This document shows positions 17,522 through 26,815 of a DNA stretch of 64,000 bases, one piece after another. The translations under genes and the position numbers were made by a program. The first letter of the stretch is position 1, and each line of letters begins with the position of its first letter. The DNA is taken from assembly GCA_003116975.1 (NCBI GenBank), contig BGKB01000014.1, positions 266,601-330,600 of the forward strand, written 5' to 3'. Origin of the DNA: Aurantiochytrium sp. KH105 (Eukaryota; Sar; Bigyra; Thraustochytrida; Thraustochytriidae). The notes under the pieces are model-generated. The model was given only the letters and a program-made list of their open reading frames with translations, had not been told where the DNA came from and did not search any database.

Positions 17522-19780
17522 TCACAAGAAGATTGCGACAATAGCCAATCCGACAACGATGAGGACAAAAATGAGGACCTCTGCAATCACGCCAAAAAAA
17601 GAGGCGGCAGCAGCCTTGTCATTCGCGTGGCCTGCGCCACTGCTGTCGTCCTTTTCAGCTTCATCCCCGCCGCTGTCGGCGCTAGGTTCCGCAGGAGTCG
17701 ACTCTTGCCATGTAGAAAAATAAAGCGGAATGAACCCATTCGCGCGATAACCACGCGTGTTGCTAAGATGCTCGTTCTCGACACGGATAAGACCCCACAT
17801 AGTGCGACGCATCACTTCAAACATGATGAGCGGCGTTGTGCTAAAGAGCCACGTCTTGCCAAGCGTCATGCTTGGGAGCAGGGTCACAGTCCACAGGTAC
17901 CGGAGGAAAAAGTCCAGCACGATAAATATGTAGTATGGGAAACGCGAACCGTGCCACATGGTACTAAGCATGAGTCGCTTGCGAAGAAACTTGTGCTTGG
18001 CGCGCCCGAGGCCCCAATCCATGCCAACATCCCAAGAAAACATGAGCAGCGAGGTGAGTGCGAAGATGCCCACGAAAATGACCCGATAAGACATAGGAAC
18101 CTCGTCTGAATCGCTGTCCAGGTCAAGAAGCTCGGGCTTCATGGCGGAGAAGATGACAATGGTGTGCGAGAAGCCGTACTTCATGGCGTTGACAAGAAAC
18201 GGAAATTGTTTTCCGGTCTTTGCAAGACGGCTCAGATTCTGTCCCAGGCGAAGCCATAGTGGCCAGCAGGTAATGATCGGCACAATGACGCGCGTCATGG
18301 GGAAGCTGTCGCGACATGCTTCGGAGTCGCGCGTCAAATCCTCGAGAAACGTCGATGGTCCAGATAGCGAGAAACTGCACACAATGTATGCGAGATCGAC
18401 GAGGATTTTGGTGGAACTGGTGAGGTAGTCGGAAATGTAAGCGGTGAGGAATCCGCCCTCGGAAAGACCGACAACGAAGAGAGCAAGTCCCATAAAGTTT
18501 TGCTTGAGCGCTGTGCGAAAGCCACCAACCTTTCGGATCTGGGGAATGAAGATCAGATAGCCCCAGAGCGAAATGCATGCGAAAATAAACATGATGAGCA
18601 GCAATGCCGGGAAGAATCCAGCGGTATCTTTGTCACCGACATTACGAAGTTCCTTGACAAAGGCGGTGAGGTTGATCAAGTACACGATGGACGCAATAGC
18701 GGCCCAGCGAAAGAGTTGGCGGGTCGCCGGAAAGTGCTTTGACGGAATGGAAAAGATGACCGGAAAATTAATCCGACTTTCGCGCCATGCGGCGATTTGG
18801 AAGGCGATGCCCCAGCCGAAGAGCAAGATGGCGCCGAGTGCGCGGTAAATGCGAAGTCCGTCGCTTTTTTGAAAGGTTTCTGTTTGCATGACCGAGTCGA
18901 AGACGACCACGTAGAGCGCCCAGCAACTCAGTCCAAGTGCCAGCCCACACCATACTCCGACAAAGACTAAATCCCATTCGACGGCCTGGCGCCGCTTTTC
19001 GAGAATCGCAAACTCTGCGAGCTGCCGGTTGCCGTTATACATTTCGTCGGCGCAAAACTTTGTAATTCTTTCCAAAATATCGTCGACTCCACCTTGCGCT
19101 TTTGCAAACCCGGCCTGGTCGAGACACTCATTACGAAGCAGATCTCCAAGCAATTGATTATCACGGGCGCGCCATTTCGTTTCGGCGACATCCTTTGAGC
19201 AAAGCACAGCGAGAAGGGTGGAGTAATTGCGAATGCCGAACGCGGACAGATAGTGTGCGAGGCGATTGATTTCAGTAAATTCGGGCCCAAAGGCGTCGCG
19301 ACGGGCAATTTGGCTCAATTTGGAGTCTAGGCACTCCTTTTCTGCCAAGTCGAGGCGCTTTTTCACCTCCTTGAGCTCTCGATCGAGTGTTTCGGAGACC
19401 TGATCCACTTCCTGCTCGAAGATGGCCACAAACTCTTCGACCTTGGGCTCGCGCGGCGCTCCGTCGTATGAGGTCTTGGGGTGACTGAGGAGGCTTGATT
19501 CTTCGGCTGCTTCCTCGACATCTTCTTCGAGCGCATCTTCAGGATCTTCTTTGTTGCACAGCCGTTCGCAGAGGCAACATGCTGCACCTCGAATGTGGCT
19601 TGCGGCGGCGCGCATGCCCGTGAGCGAGTTCGATCGTTTACGCTTGCCCTGCTCGACGCCCACCTCCCTCGCGAGCCTTTCCAGGCGCTTCAGATTCGCG
19701 TGGCATTTGTCCAGCCGCGGGTAGTCCTTCACCGCGGACACCTTATGGGACTCGACCACGTCGCTGGCTACCTGTGCCAT
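17522..19780 (-). CDS. EXS-family (XPR1/PHO1-like) transporter with degenerate SPX region
   Basis: 752 residues. ATG 19780 gives MAQVASDVV; the open frame extends upstream through low-complexity RSERASER sequence without a convincing start. Residues 1-240 look like a diverged SPX region: YPRLDKCHANLKRLERL, then FVAIFEQEVDQVSETLDRELK, then LSAFGIRNYSTLLAVL. Membrane segments start near 267. The EXS domain (about 430-690) is clear, with WDVGMDWGL, FPYYIFIVLDFFLRYLWT, FEVMRRTMWGLIRVENEH and the final GYRANGFIPLYF. Family members export phosphate (XPR1, PHO1) or work in the Golgi (ERD1). An extra hydrophobic helix closes the protein (about 727-752), which is atypical. The SPX lysine cluster that binds inositol pyrophosphates appears lost. 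Divergent from the secreted-protein gene at 20306. Confidence 0.85.
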   Translation of the reverse strand: MAQVASDVVESHKVSAVKDYPRLDKCHANLKRLERLAREVGVEQGKRKRSNSLTGMRAAASHIRGAACCLCERLCNKEDPEDALEEDVEEAAEESSLLSHPKTSYDGAPREPKVEEFVAIFEQEVDQVSETLDRELKEVKKRLDLAEKECLDSKLSQIARRDAFGPEFTEINRLAHYLSAFGIRNYSTLLAVLCSKDVAETKWRARDNQLLGDLLRNECLDQAGFAKAQGGVDDILERITKFCADEMYNGNRQLAEFAILEKRRQAVEWDLVFVGVWCGLALGLSCWALYVVVFDSVMQTETFQKSDGLRIYRALGAILLFGWGIAFQIAAWRESRINFPVIFSIPSKHFPATRQLFRWAAIASIVYLINLTAFVKELRNVGDKDTAGFFPALLLIMFIFACISLWGYLIFIPQIRKVGGFRTALKQNFMGLALFVVGLSEGGFLTAYISDYLTSSTKILVDLAYIVCSFSLSGPSTFLEDLTRDSEACRDSFPMTRVIVPIITCWPLWLRLGQNLSRLAKTGKQFPFLVNAMKYGFSHTIVIFSAMKPELLDLDSDSDEVPMSYRVIFVGIFALTSLLMFSWDVGMDWGLGRAKHKFLRKRLMLSTMWHGSRFPYYIFIVLDFFLRYLWTVTLLPSMTLGKTWLFSTTPLIMFEVMRRTMWGLIRVENEHLSNTRGYRANGFIPLYFSTWQESTPAEPSADSGGDEAEKDDSSGAGHANDKAAAASFFGVIAEVLIFVLIVVGLAIVAIFL

Positions 19781-20305
19781 CTTCCCGGGCGGGCTGTTTT
19801 GAAGGAAAGGGCGCGCGGCACACCGCCCTTCTCGCTCGCGCCGCCGCCTCGGCTCGGCCGGCCCGCCGCTCTCTTCCGGCCTTCGCCGCGCGCCAGTGCC
19901 TCGTTCGCTCGCTCGCTCGCTCGCTCGCTCGCTTCGGGATCTGCTTGCCTTGTTGTTAGGCTTTCGCATGTCCCTCAGTCGCTGACGTTCATTGGGCTCG
20001 TCGTTGTTCTTCTTCTTCTTCTTCGTCTCCAAGTTGTCGACCAAGAACAAAAGTGTTGCATGCATGGCACTGCATGAAGACGTGGAAGTTACAGCGTTGC
20101 CATAACGCCCCAAAACGTCTCTTTTTCGAGCATGCATGGAAAACAAATAGATCTCTCGGTTTCATCATGATTGCGGACTCCGGGCAAACCGGGTTCTCGG
20201 ACGGCGCTGCGACGCGAGTCGAGACGGAGACGCCTGACCTTTTGGCTCTTGCGATCGAATAAGAGAGAGAGAGAGAGAGAGCGATAGTATCAGATCGAAA
20301 CGAAG
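19781..20305. promoter_or_regulatory. Divergent intergenic (bidirectional promoter region)
   Basis: About 525 bases between start codons of the EXS gene (-) and the secreted protein gene (+). It contains a (CGCT)n tract at about 19906-19933 and a (CTT)n run at 20008-20023. An (AG)10 tract at 20262-20281 ends 24 bases before the ATG at 20306. Core promoter elements could not be identified. Confidence 0.5.
20262..20281 (+). repeat. (AG)10 microsatellite just upstream of a start codon
   Basis: Ten AG units 24 bases before ATG 20306, thus probably in the 5' UTR or core promoter of the secreted-protein gene. Confidence 0.9.
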
Positions 20306-21010
20306 ATGAGTTTTCTCGCGAAGGCTCTCTTGCTCGGGACAGCGATCGTGGTCTCGGGCTTTGCATCGGGGGTTGACGCGGTGACGCCGAAGTGGCCGAG
20401 CGTCTTTAGCACCACGTACGAGAGCTATTGGTTGAACACGACTGGAAAGTACTTGTATCTTGAACACGGAAGCGAAGGTCCAGCCGAACGCATTGACTTT
20501 GACGACGGCAGTCGCGACCATCTCTGCAGCACCTTTCATAAGAATACGCCGTGCTCGCAGTTGACGACCCAGGGTTTTCGCTACCTCCACTTTCCCGAAA
20601 TTGACGATTGCTGCAAATGCTGTACCTACGTAGAGGGAACCTACGAGTGCGGTGGTGTGCTAAGCCCCAAGTGGCTCAGCAATGCTACAGGAAATGTCGC
20701 TTACCATGGCATTGACACGGTGCGTGGCCACGCTTGTCACAAGTGGACTATCGTGGGCCTCATGCCTGAGCACCCGAATTTTTACTGGCAGTCCGTGGAG
20801 ACTGGCCTTCCATGCGGTCTTCAAGGCTATAACTATCTCAAAACCCCAGCGGAGCGTGCTGATGACCAATATCTTTTCGATGTAGACACAATGCGCCTCG
20901 AGGCCTCGGAATCTCTTTTTCAGGTTCCTGAGCTCTGTAAAGGTTCTCGGTACTGCGGCGACCCAGTCTGTGCAACAGGGCCCGAGCTCGACACCCTTGC
21001 GCTTGCTTGA
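20306..21010 (+). CDS. Secreted cysteine-rich protein (ependymin/LVN1.2-like?)
   Basis: 234 residues from ATG 20306. It opens with a clear signal peptide (MSFLAKALLLGTAIVVSGFASGVDA, cleavage likely after residue 25). The mature part has a YDxDxG-like FDDGSRDHLCSTF segment, a DDCCKCCTYVEGTYECGGVL cysteine cluster, KWLSNAT, and HACHKW...GLMPEHPNFYW...GLPCGLQGYNY. This order (R-D pair, C-C cluster, W-L, C-x-x-W, G-xP) recalls secreted ependymin/LVN1.2-type proteins found in protists and invertebrates, but the match is from memory and weak. About a dozen cysteines suggest disulfides, and two NxT sites (NTT, NAT) suggest glycosylation. Extracellular or endolysosomal location is inferred from the signal peptide. 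Confidence 0.65.
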   Translation: MSFLAKALLLGTAIVVSGFASGVDAVTPKWPSVFSTTYESYWLNTTGKYLYLEHGSEGPAERIDFDDGSRDHLCSTFHKNTPCSQLTTQGFRYLHFPEIDDCCKCCTYVEGTYECGGVLSPKWLSNATGNVAYHGIDTVRGHACHKWTIVGLMPEHPNFYWQSVETGLPCGLQGYNYLKTPAERADDQYLFDVDTMRLEASESLFQVPELCKGSRYCGDPVCATGPELDTLALA

Positions 21011-21273
21011 AGCGTCCTCTGCATTGGTTTAAAAACCGAGAGGAAAGGAGGCGGCGGCTGGGTCACCATGTCTGGCAAGACGTCTGGCAAGACACCCAGC
21101 ATCGATACACAGTGGAGTTCTAGTATTCATAACACAATGTCAGGTTTCGAAGTAGTTGATGCGTTCATTTTTTCTTATTGTTGTTGTTGTTTTCGTTCCG
21201 AGCCCGGAACAAGATCAAAGGATTGTCATTGATGAGAAAACCATGAGGAAATGCACTTGTATTTTTATTATAA

Positions 21274-22431
21274 TTACTGTTTCTCACTCGAGCCTGTGAG
21301 TGCCTTGCGGACACGCGCGACAATGGGCCCATCATCACCACCATCGATCAAAGCAAGCGGGGTGCGACCCTTCTTGTCCTTTACCTCGGGGTCAACATCA
21401 GGGCAGGCAACGAGACGGGTGACGGCGGCAACAGACGCCATCTCACAGGCCCAGTGGAGAGCAGTCTTTCCCTCCGGGTCTTGCGCGTTAATGTCCTCCT
21501 TGCTGAGGTGAGGCAGGATCATCTCAATGAGCTCGACCTTGTTCCAGCTGGCAAACTTGTGCAGGGCGGTAAGCCCGTATGCGTCAGCGCCGCCGGCATC
21601 GACGGCCGCGTCCGCGAGGTAGTTCTCGATTTCCTCAACGTCTCCGGGGAAGTCGATGAGCTTGCTGAGCACCTTGCCGCGCGAGCGTGCATCAGGCCTG
21701 CCACTGGCGTTATCTGCAACGTGGCCTTCAGCCTTGGCAAACATTGTCTTCTCGGTGATACTGACCTTTTTCAGTCCAGCAAGCGCACCGGCGAGACCGG
21801 TCTTGAGCATGTTTGCCCGTGTTGCGAACTGCGCTTTGGCATCCTCGTGCATAACGGCGCCGGAGCGCTGGTTTTCGGACCGAAAGGCTGTGGTGATCTT
21901 TTCGACAGCAGCACGGGTTTCGGCATCTTGGTCCTCCAGCCAGGCTTCAAAAACCTTGACAAGACCGTTCTCGCCGTTTTCACGCGAGACGTCGTACGGG
22001 CCACGACCCCATTTATCTGCAATGTCCATGGCAGCGCCCTGATCGAGGAGGAGCTGCGCCGCCTTGACAGCGTCCTTGTCACCAGAGCCTGCGCACAAGT
22101 GAAGAGGAGTCTCCTGCCACTGATTTTGCTCGTTGAGCAGGGCCAGGCCACGCTCATCGGTGAAGAGCATCTTCATGGCCCGTTGCGAGGCGTAAAGCGA
22201 GGCGAGATGAAGGCAGGTATCGCCACGTGGAGTGCGCAGGGTCACGTCGGTGCGGTCATCGGCAAGCAGGATTTCCAAGAGCTTGACGTCATCATTCAGG
22301 CAAGAGTAGTGCAGCGCGGACCGTCCGTCCTTGTCGATACTGTTCACCTGCTCCGGAGTCGTGCCCGCGTCCGCGAGTGCCTCCTTCACGCCGTCCAAGT
22401 CGCCGCACGCTGCCAGGTCAACAACGTCCAT
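21274..22431 (-). CDS. Ankyrin-repeat protein
   Basis: 385 residues from ATG 22431. Four to five ankyrin repeats cover residues 1-165 (DKDGRSALHYSCLN, TPRGDTCLHLASLYA, WQETPLHLCAGSG, DKWGRGPYDVSREN). Two to three more lie at about 262-380 (DAYGLTALHKFASWN, DPEGKTALHWACEMA, DKKGRTPLALIDGG). The middle 100 residues are charged, helical and unrecognised (KVSITEKTMFAKAEGH). There is no signal peptide or membrane segment, so a cytosolic protein-protein interaction role is likely. No catalytic domain was found. A candidate for a strongly expressed housekeeping gene by its regular sequence, but that is only an impression. Confidence 0.85.
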   Translation of the reverse strand: MDVVDLAACGDLDGVKEALADAGTTPEQVNSIDKDGRSALHYSCLNDDVKLLEILLADDRTDVTLRTPRGDTCLHLASLYASQRAMKMLFTDERGLALLNEQNQWQETPLHLCAGSGDKDAVKAAQLLLDQGAAMDIADKWGRGPYDVSRENGENGLVKVFEAWLEDQDAETRAAVEKITTAFRSENQRSGAVMHEDAKAQFATRANMLKTGLAGALAGLKKVSITEKTMFAKAEGHVADNASGRPDARSRGKVLSKLIDFPGDVEEIENYLADAAVDAGGADAYGLTALHKFASWNKVELIEMILPHLSKEDINAQDPEGKTALHWACEMASVAAVTRLVACPDVDPEVKDKKGRTPLALIDGGDDGPIVARVRKALTGSSEKQ

Positions 22432-23020
22432 GGTTCCTTTTCTCTTCTCCTTTGCCGAAAACGAACAACGACAACGACAACAACGACAACGTCAAAGACG
22501 ACGGAGAGCTTTTCGTCCGCGGTCGCGCGTACACCTTACGTGGTCGCGGCAACTTCTGTCTTTGCTGCGTCGCTCGCGGCTTCGAGCGGGGGAAAAGTTT
22601 GCACACACCTCTCGGAAGGCCCAGTCGGTCAATCTTTGCCTCCTTTGCGGTAAGGCTGTCTCACTCTTGTGACCATTCAGGCCTTGCCTAGCTTCACGCT
22701 TTTCGCTCGTCGGGCGAGGGATGGGTAGGTGGTGGTGAACCCCAAAGCGGGTACCTTGGTGGTGTTCAAGCTTTCGCTACATTGGATGCTTACTAGGGTT
22801 TCGAGAAATAAAAATCAGTGCCTCTGCGCGCACGAATCTCGTCGAACAAATTTCGGTCTTTTCGACTTTACAAGAATGCTTGGATCAGCTTTTGCGATGG
22901 CCAAGATCATGAGGTTTTCAGCATCGCGCAAGGATATTGGCAAACATAGGCTTTGGCACCTTTTTTGGGTGAAACTTCTTCATCTTCATCTTCATCTACT
23001 CTTTACTCAGGATTTCGTCC
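22432..23020. other. Intergenic region, no gene seen
   Basis: About 590 bases between the ankyrin gene start and the 3' end of the RhoGAP gene. It includes a (ACAACG)n-like run at 22467-22492 in the ankyrin 5' leader and (CTTCAT)n at 22977-22997. Nothing else was identified. Confidence 0.5.
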
Positions 23021-24964
23021 TTATTTAGAGGCGACGTTGTTGTTGTTGCTGCTGCTGCTGTAGGAAGCAGACGTGCGCGACGTAGGCGCTGGGACCGGCT
23101 TTTCGTCCTCGCGAGCCACAGCTTTGGGACCGGACGCGCCCGTGGCGGTTCCGGCAGCGAAGGCACCAAGAATGTCGTTATTGTCAGCCTTGACGGCATT
23201 CCAGTTGACTGAGATATCGTTTTCTCCCTCTTTTTCATGGTTTTGTTCATTTCCTTCCTCTCCGCTTTGTCCACTTTGGTCTTGAACCTCGTCCCAATTC
23301 ACCTCAACGTCATGCACATTCTGGATCGCTTCGGGCTCTGGCGCAATCATATGTGCATCAGGCATGGGCGTAGACGTGAAGTCCTCGGCCGTATCGCGGC
23401 GCCAGGCGAGCATATGTTCGAGTGCGAGCGCGAGCTTTTGCGAGACAACGAGCGCCTCCATGGGCGGCATGTGCTGAATATCATAGAGGTTGGGGCTCAT
23501 GACAATGGCGAGGTTCTTGATGGTCATCTTGGTCTGATCTTTGTTCTTGCTCACGGCACACATAAGATCGAGAAGCCATAGTAGTACAGATTTGCCCGGT
23601 TCGTCGAGATCCATGACACTGGCTTCGATGAGCTCATAGTCTGGAGCCGAGTCTGCAATGGCGACGACTGTATCCCGAGAAAATTTGGAAAGAATGTTTG
23701 GGCGGAGCTCGCGGAAAAACTGCTTGATGAGGTTCGCGGGAATGTGCGGGTCCGTGCAATTTGCCAGTGCGTCAGCGCCCTTGCCCTTGTTCAGCTGCGC
23801 TTTGGTAAAGCTGCACTCCTCGCCATCCGGGGCAATTCGGAAAATGCCCTCCGTGGTAAAACCTTCCAAATTCTGAAATGACTCGCGCAAAAGAACCAGC
23901 ACAGCAGGAATGCGCTCTTCGTACCCGGACACCTCGACGCGCGGACAGAGTGCGAGCTCCACACCAAACAAGCCCTTGGAGCTCAGGTCCCAGTCGTCAG
24001 GCAAGCCCGAGTACCGCGCCGTTTTGGCGTCGAAGCGGACATGAAGCTTGTGTTCAAAGTCAAAAGGCTCGCCGATGGTAAGCTCTTGCGCCGCGTCACT
24101 TCCCTTGCTTTTGGACTTTCTATGCTTGCGTGATGTTTTTTCGTCCAAGCTCGACGAGGGTTCGCTGGACTTACCCGCGTGGGCGGCATTCGACTTGCCC
24201 GCGGCGCCAGCGCTATTTTTGCCAGAATTTGCGTCTCCTGCGCTTGCAGAGGCCCCGGTCCCACCCGTTCCTGCTGCAGTAGGCCCAGGTGCACTTCCGC
24301 CCCCAAAGCTTCCACCGAAAAACCGTCGCACACGACCTCCGCTGCCGCTGCCAGGAGATCGCTGCGTGCGAGAGCCCGAGGCACCAGCGTCTGCAGCGGG
24401 CGGCGACGCCGTGAGACCCGAAGAAGACTCGGCGGCGGTCGAAGTTGTCGTCGTGGCGTTGCTTGGGGGCAGCGAGCCAGCCTCTGCACTCTTGGTCCTT
24501 CCGTGTCGGGTGCTGCCGGCGTCTTTGTTCGATTTGTTCCTCGTGCTATGATGATGATGACCGATATGGAGAAAGTGACGATGACGGTGTTGTTCATCGC
24601 CGCTGCCGTCGTCGGCATCACGGCCGCGGGTGATCGGGTCCGGGAGCGACCAGCGTGTCTCGTCGCTCCGCGGGTTCCACCAATATTCCTTATCGTGGCC
24701 GAGAGAGACGCGCTCCCATGCGAGCTGCGGCGCCGTGGTCGCCTCTGCTACACGGTCTGTGGCCGCCGACGAGGCGTCTGTGGCCTTGTCCATCGCCGTA
24801 TCCTGGCCCACGGAGATCTTCTCCAAGGCGTCGAGGTCGGCGTCGTCGAGCGTGGCAGGCGCGCTCCAGCTCGTCTCGCCGCTGGTCTGGTCCCAGTAGT
24901 AGCTGCTCCCGCTCGCTACGTTGCAGATACGCACCCACTTGTGCGGCTCCGCGGGCGCCGCCAT
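23021..24964 (-). CDS. WW-WW-CRIB-RhoGAP protein
   Basis: 647 residues from ATG 24964. WW domain 1 spans about 7-40 (HKWVRICNVASGSSYYWDQ...TSWSAP) and WW domain 2 about 85-118 (LAWERVSLGHDKEYWWNP...TRWSLP). A long Ser/Gly/Ala-rich linker follows. Around 293-325 is a CRIB motif (IGEPFDFEHKLHVRFD, then GLPDDW). The RhoGAP domain runs from about 345 to 525 and keeps the arginine-finger segment (GFTTEGIFRIA), the IKQFFRELRPNIL helix and NLAIVMSPNLY. It should bind active Rac/Cdc42/Rop-type GTPases and stimulate GTP hydrolysis, with WW domains recruiting proline-rich partners. CRIB followed directly by RhoGAP is the plant RopGAP arrangement. The C-terminus is Asn/Ser-rich. A (CCTCG)n tract lies 20 bases before the ATG. 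Confidence 0.9.
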   Translation of the reverse strand: MAAPAEPHKWVRICNVASGSSYYWDQTSGETSWSAPATLDDADLDALEKISVGQDTAMDKATDASSAATDRVAEATTAPQLAWERVSLGHDKEYWWNPRSDETRWSLPDPITRGRDADDGSGDEQHRHRHFLHIGHHHHSTRNKSNKDAGSTRHGRTKSAEAGSLPPSNATTTTSTAAESSSGLTASPPAADAGASGSRTQRSPGSGSGGRVRRFFGGSFGGGSAPGPTAAGTGGTGASASAGDANSGKNSAGAAGKSNAAHAGKSSEPSSSLDEKTSRKHRKSKSKGSDAAQELTIGEPFDFEHKLHVRFDAKTARYSGLPDDWDLSSKGLFGVELALCPRVEVSGYEERIPAVLVLLRESFQNLEGFTTEGIFRIAPDGEECSFTKAQLNKGKGADALANCTDPHIPANLIKQFFRELRPNILSKFSRDTVVAIADSAPDYELIEASVMDLDEPGKSVLLWLLDLMCAVSKNKDQTKMTIKNLAIVMSPNLYDIQHMPPMEALVVSQKLALALEHMLAWRRDTAEDFTSTPMPDAHMIAPEPEAIQNVHDVEVNWDEVQDQSGQSGEEGNEQNHEKEGENDISVNWNAVKADNNDILGAFAAGTATGASGPKAVAREDEKPVPAPTSRTSASYSSSSNNNNVASK

Positions 24965-26815
24965 CCTCCTCGCGCTTCGCTTCGCCTCGCCTCGCCTCGC
25001 CTCGCCTCGCCTCGCCTCGCCTCGCCTCGCCTCGCCTCGCCAAGGTCAACCTGGTCTGCGCCAAGCAAGGAAGGCGTGCCGCGTCGTGCCGAGCAGAAGC
25101 GAGCGAACCAGGTCCCTCGCGCCCGCTCGCGCCCGCTCTCGCTCGCCCTCGATGGCGCCTCGCGCCTGCAGGCGCTCGCTCCCGCGCGCACTCGCGCGCG
25201 CCGCCCGCTGGCTTCGCCCGAGCGCGCGCCCGCGCGGACCCCCAGGCGCTCGGACTCGGGCTCGGGCTCGGACTCGCTGCTCTCGTTCGGGATTTGCTGC
25301 GAGAGGCCGCCTCGGGGCGGTCAAAGATAGAGAGAGCAGCGAGGGCGTGGCAAACGACGGGATCCACAGCCGCACCAGCTCCGGCTCCGGACGCAGGGGA
25401 TTGGATTTGCAGGCGGCAGGCTCCAGGCTGGTACGCACCGCCGCAACCAGACTCAGCCGCGTGCCGCGACCCTCGTCGGCCAGCGGCCAGGGCAGCAGCG
25501 CGGCTTGAGCGAGCCTCGCGGCCTGCGCCTTCGTGCACCGCAAGCTGTGAAAGAAGAAGAAGAAGATGAAGTTCTCCCGAGTCGTGGCAGTGGCCAGCGT
25601 GGGCCAGAATTCTGCGATCGCACGCGGTGGCTTTGTGGCCGGCAACGGCGCTCGCTCGGAGATCCGCCGCCGGGCAGCGACCATGACGAGGGCCAGACGA
25701 CTTGCCGGCCTGGGCCACTTTGCCAAGCGAGCCGAACAGCGACGCGTCCCAGTTTTCCATTCTCCGTGCCCACACACGAAGGTATAGGCATTGGCACAAT
25801 GGCATGGCGATGGGGAGATCGCGGTCGACACCAAGAGGCCAGCGGCGCCAGCCTCTTCAGGTTCGTTCAACAGCCAGCAGCGGCCAGGAGGCTTGGCGGA
25901 GGACTCATACGAGGCATGCAAGCTCTGGCCAGCTGGCTTGCTGGCTGGCTGGCCGGCTGGCCGACTACTAGGCGGGCGGGCTGGCTGGCCGGCTGGCTGG
26001 CCGAAGCTGGCTTCGAAGGCGCGGTCTCCGAGCGACCACTGCTGAAGCGCCAGAGCCGGCTGCGGCGCCGAAAGACCTGGCTGCTCGTCGGAGAGGCAGA
26101 GAGTCCTCGCATGATTTTCAATCTCGTTGCAAAATGGCAGCCGGAGGAAAAAAAGAGAATGTAGTACACACCTCGAGGATCCGTTACGTTTTCTTCAGGT
26201 CGGTAGCGGCTGGCGGGCGGCGGCCACCATTTGGTGGCACTGGCACTTGCAATGGATGGCACTGCTGCACTGCAAGTTCTGTCAGCGTAGCATCGCATCG
26301 GAGAGCGGTGCAAGTTGAGTGTTCGCAAAAGGACGAGATTCTGAAGAGTCGTAGCGCTCACACATGGCTGCGCGCTCGACTGCGAAGGCGAAGCCTCGAC
26401 CGGTTTCGAGGTAAGAGCCGGGTACGCGAAACACAGCTGTACAGAGACTCTTCGTAGACGTGGATTTCGGTCGGCGCGGAGACGATCGTTACTCCTGCCT
26501 GCCTGACAACCTCAGAGTGACGGCGTACATAAGGGCCCGGAGGAGGAGACGAAGTGTGTACCACGCTCGTCCTTGAGCGAGTTGGCTGGTGTCTTATTGC
26601 AGAGAGCAGTTGCTCGAGCCGCGTTCCGACTTGAGGCAAAGTCGAAGCAGTGCAAGTCTTATTTTCGTCGTCGTCGGCGGCGGCGGCGGCGGTCGCAAGA
26701 CCGTCTGCATATTGCCGGCGCGCAGCAAGTAGCGCTGCGCTCAGCTTGCCAAGCGCACATAGAAGGTATCGCGAGAGCGCAACAAAGACATCACGCCTCC
26801 AACCAACCTCGAGCG
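24965..26815. other. GC-rich gene-free island between divergent genes
   Basis: About 1.85 kb between the RhoGAP gene (-) and the SH3-IQ-ARM gene (+). It contains the (CCTCG)11 tract, a (GGCTCGGGCTCG) run near 25250-25280, and (GGCT/GGCC) repeats at 25930-26010. Several long open frames on both strands here have Arg/Ala/Ser-rich, low-complexity translations and overlap each other, so none is called. The part nearest 26500-26815 is probably the leader of the SH3 gene. Confidence 0.5.
24985..25040. repeat. (CCTCG)11 minisatellite in the RhoGAP 5' leader
   Basis: About eleven uninterrupted CCTCG units ending 20 bases upstream of the RhoGAP ATG (24964, minus strand). On the transcript strand it reads as repeated GGCGA, that is GG runs every five bases. 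Confidence 0.9.

Noticed and set aside
17435-18109. Plus-strand frame over the 3' end of the EXS transporter gene
   Set aside because: Antisense shadow of a clearly conserved EXS domain; no motif of its own.
21454-22653. 399-codon plus-strand frame opposite the ankyrin gene
   Set aside because: Entirely antisense to ankyrin repeats; composition mirrors them and no domain is seen.
24690-25805. Long open frame on the minus strand upstream of and overlapping the RhoGAP gene
   Set aside because: Overlaps the RhoGAP coding start in another frame, runs through the (CCTCG)n tract, and has Arg/Ala/Gly low-complexity composition with no domain.
25505-26164. Plus-strand frame in the 25-26 kb island
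   Set aside because: Contains a repeat-derived Trp/Leu/Ala run (LASWLAGWLAGW) from the GGCT/GGCC tract; no start context or conserved sequence.
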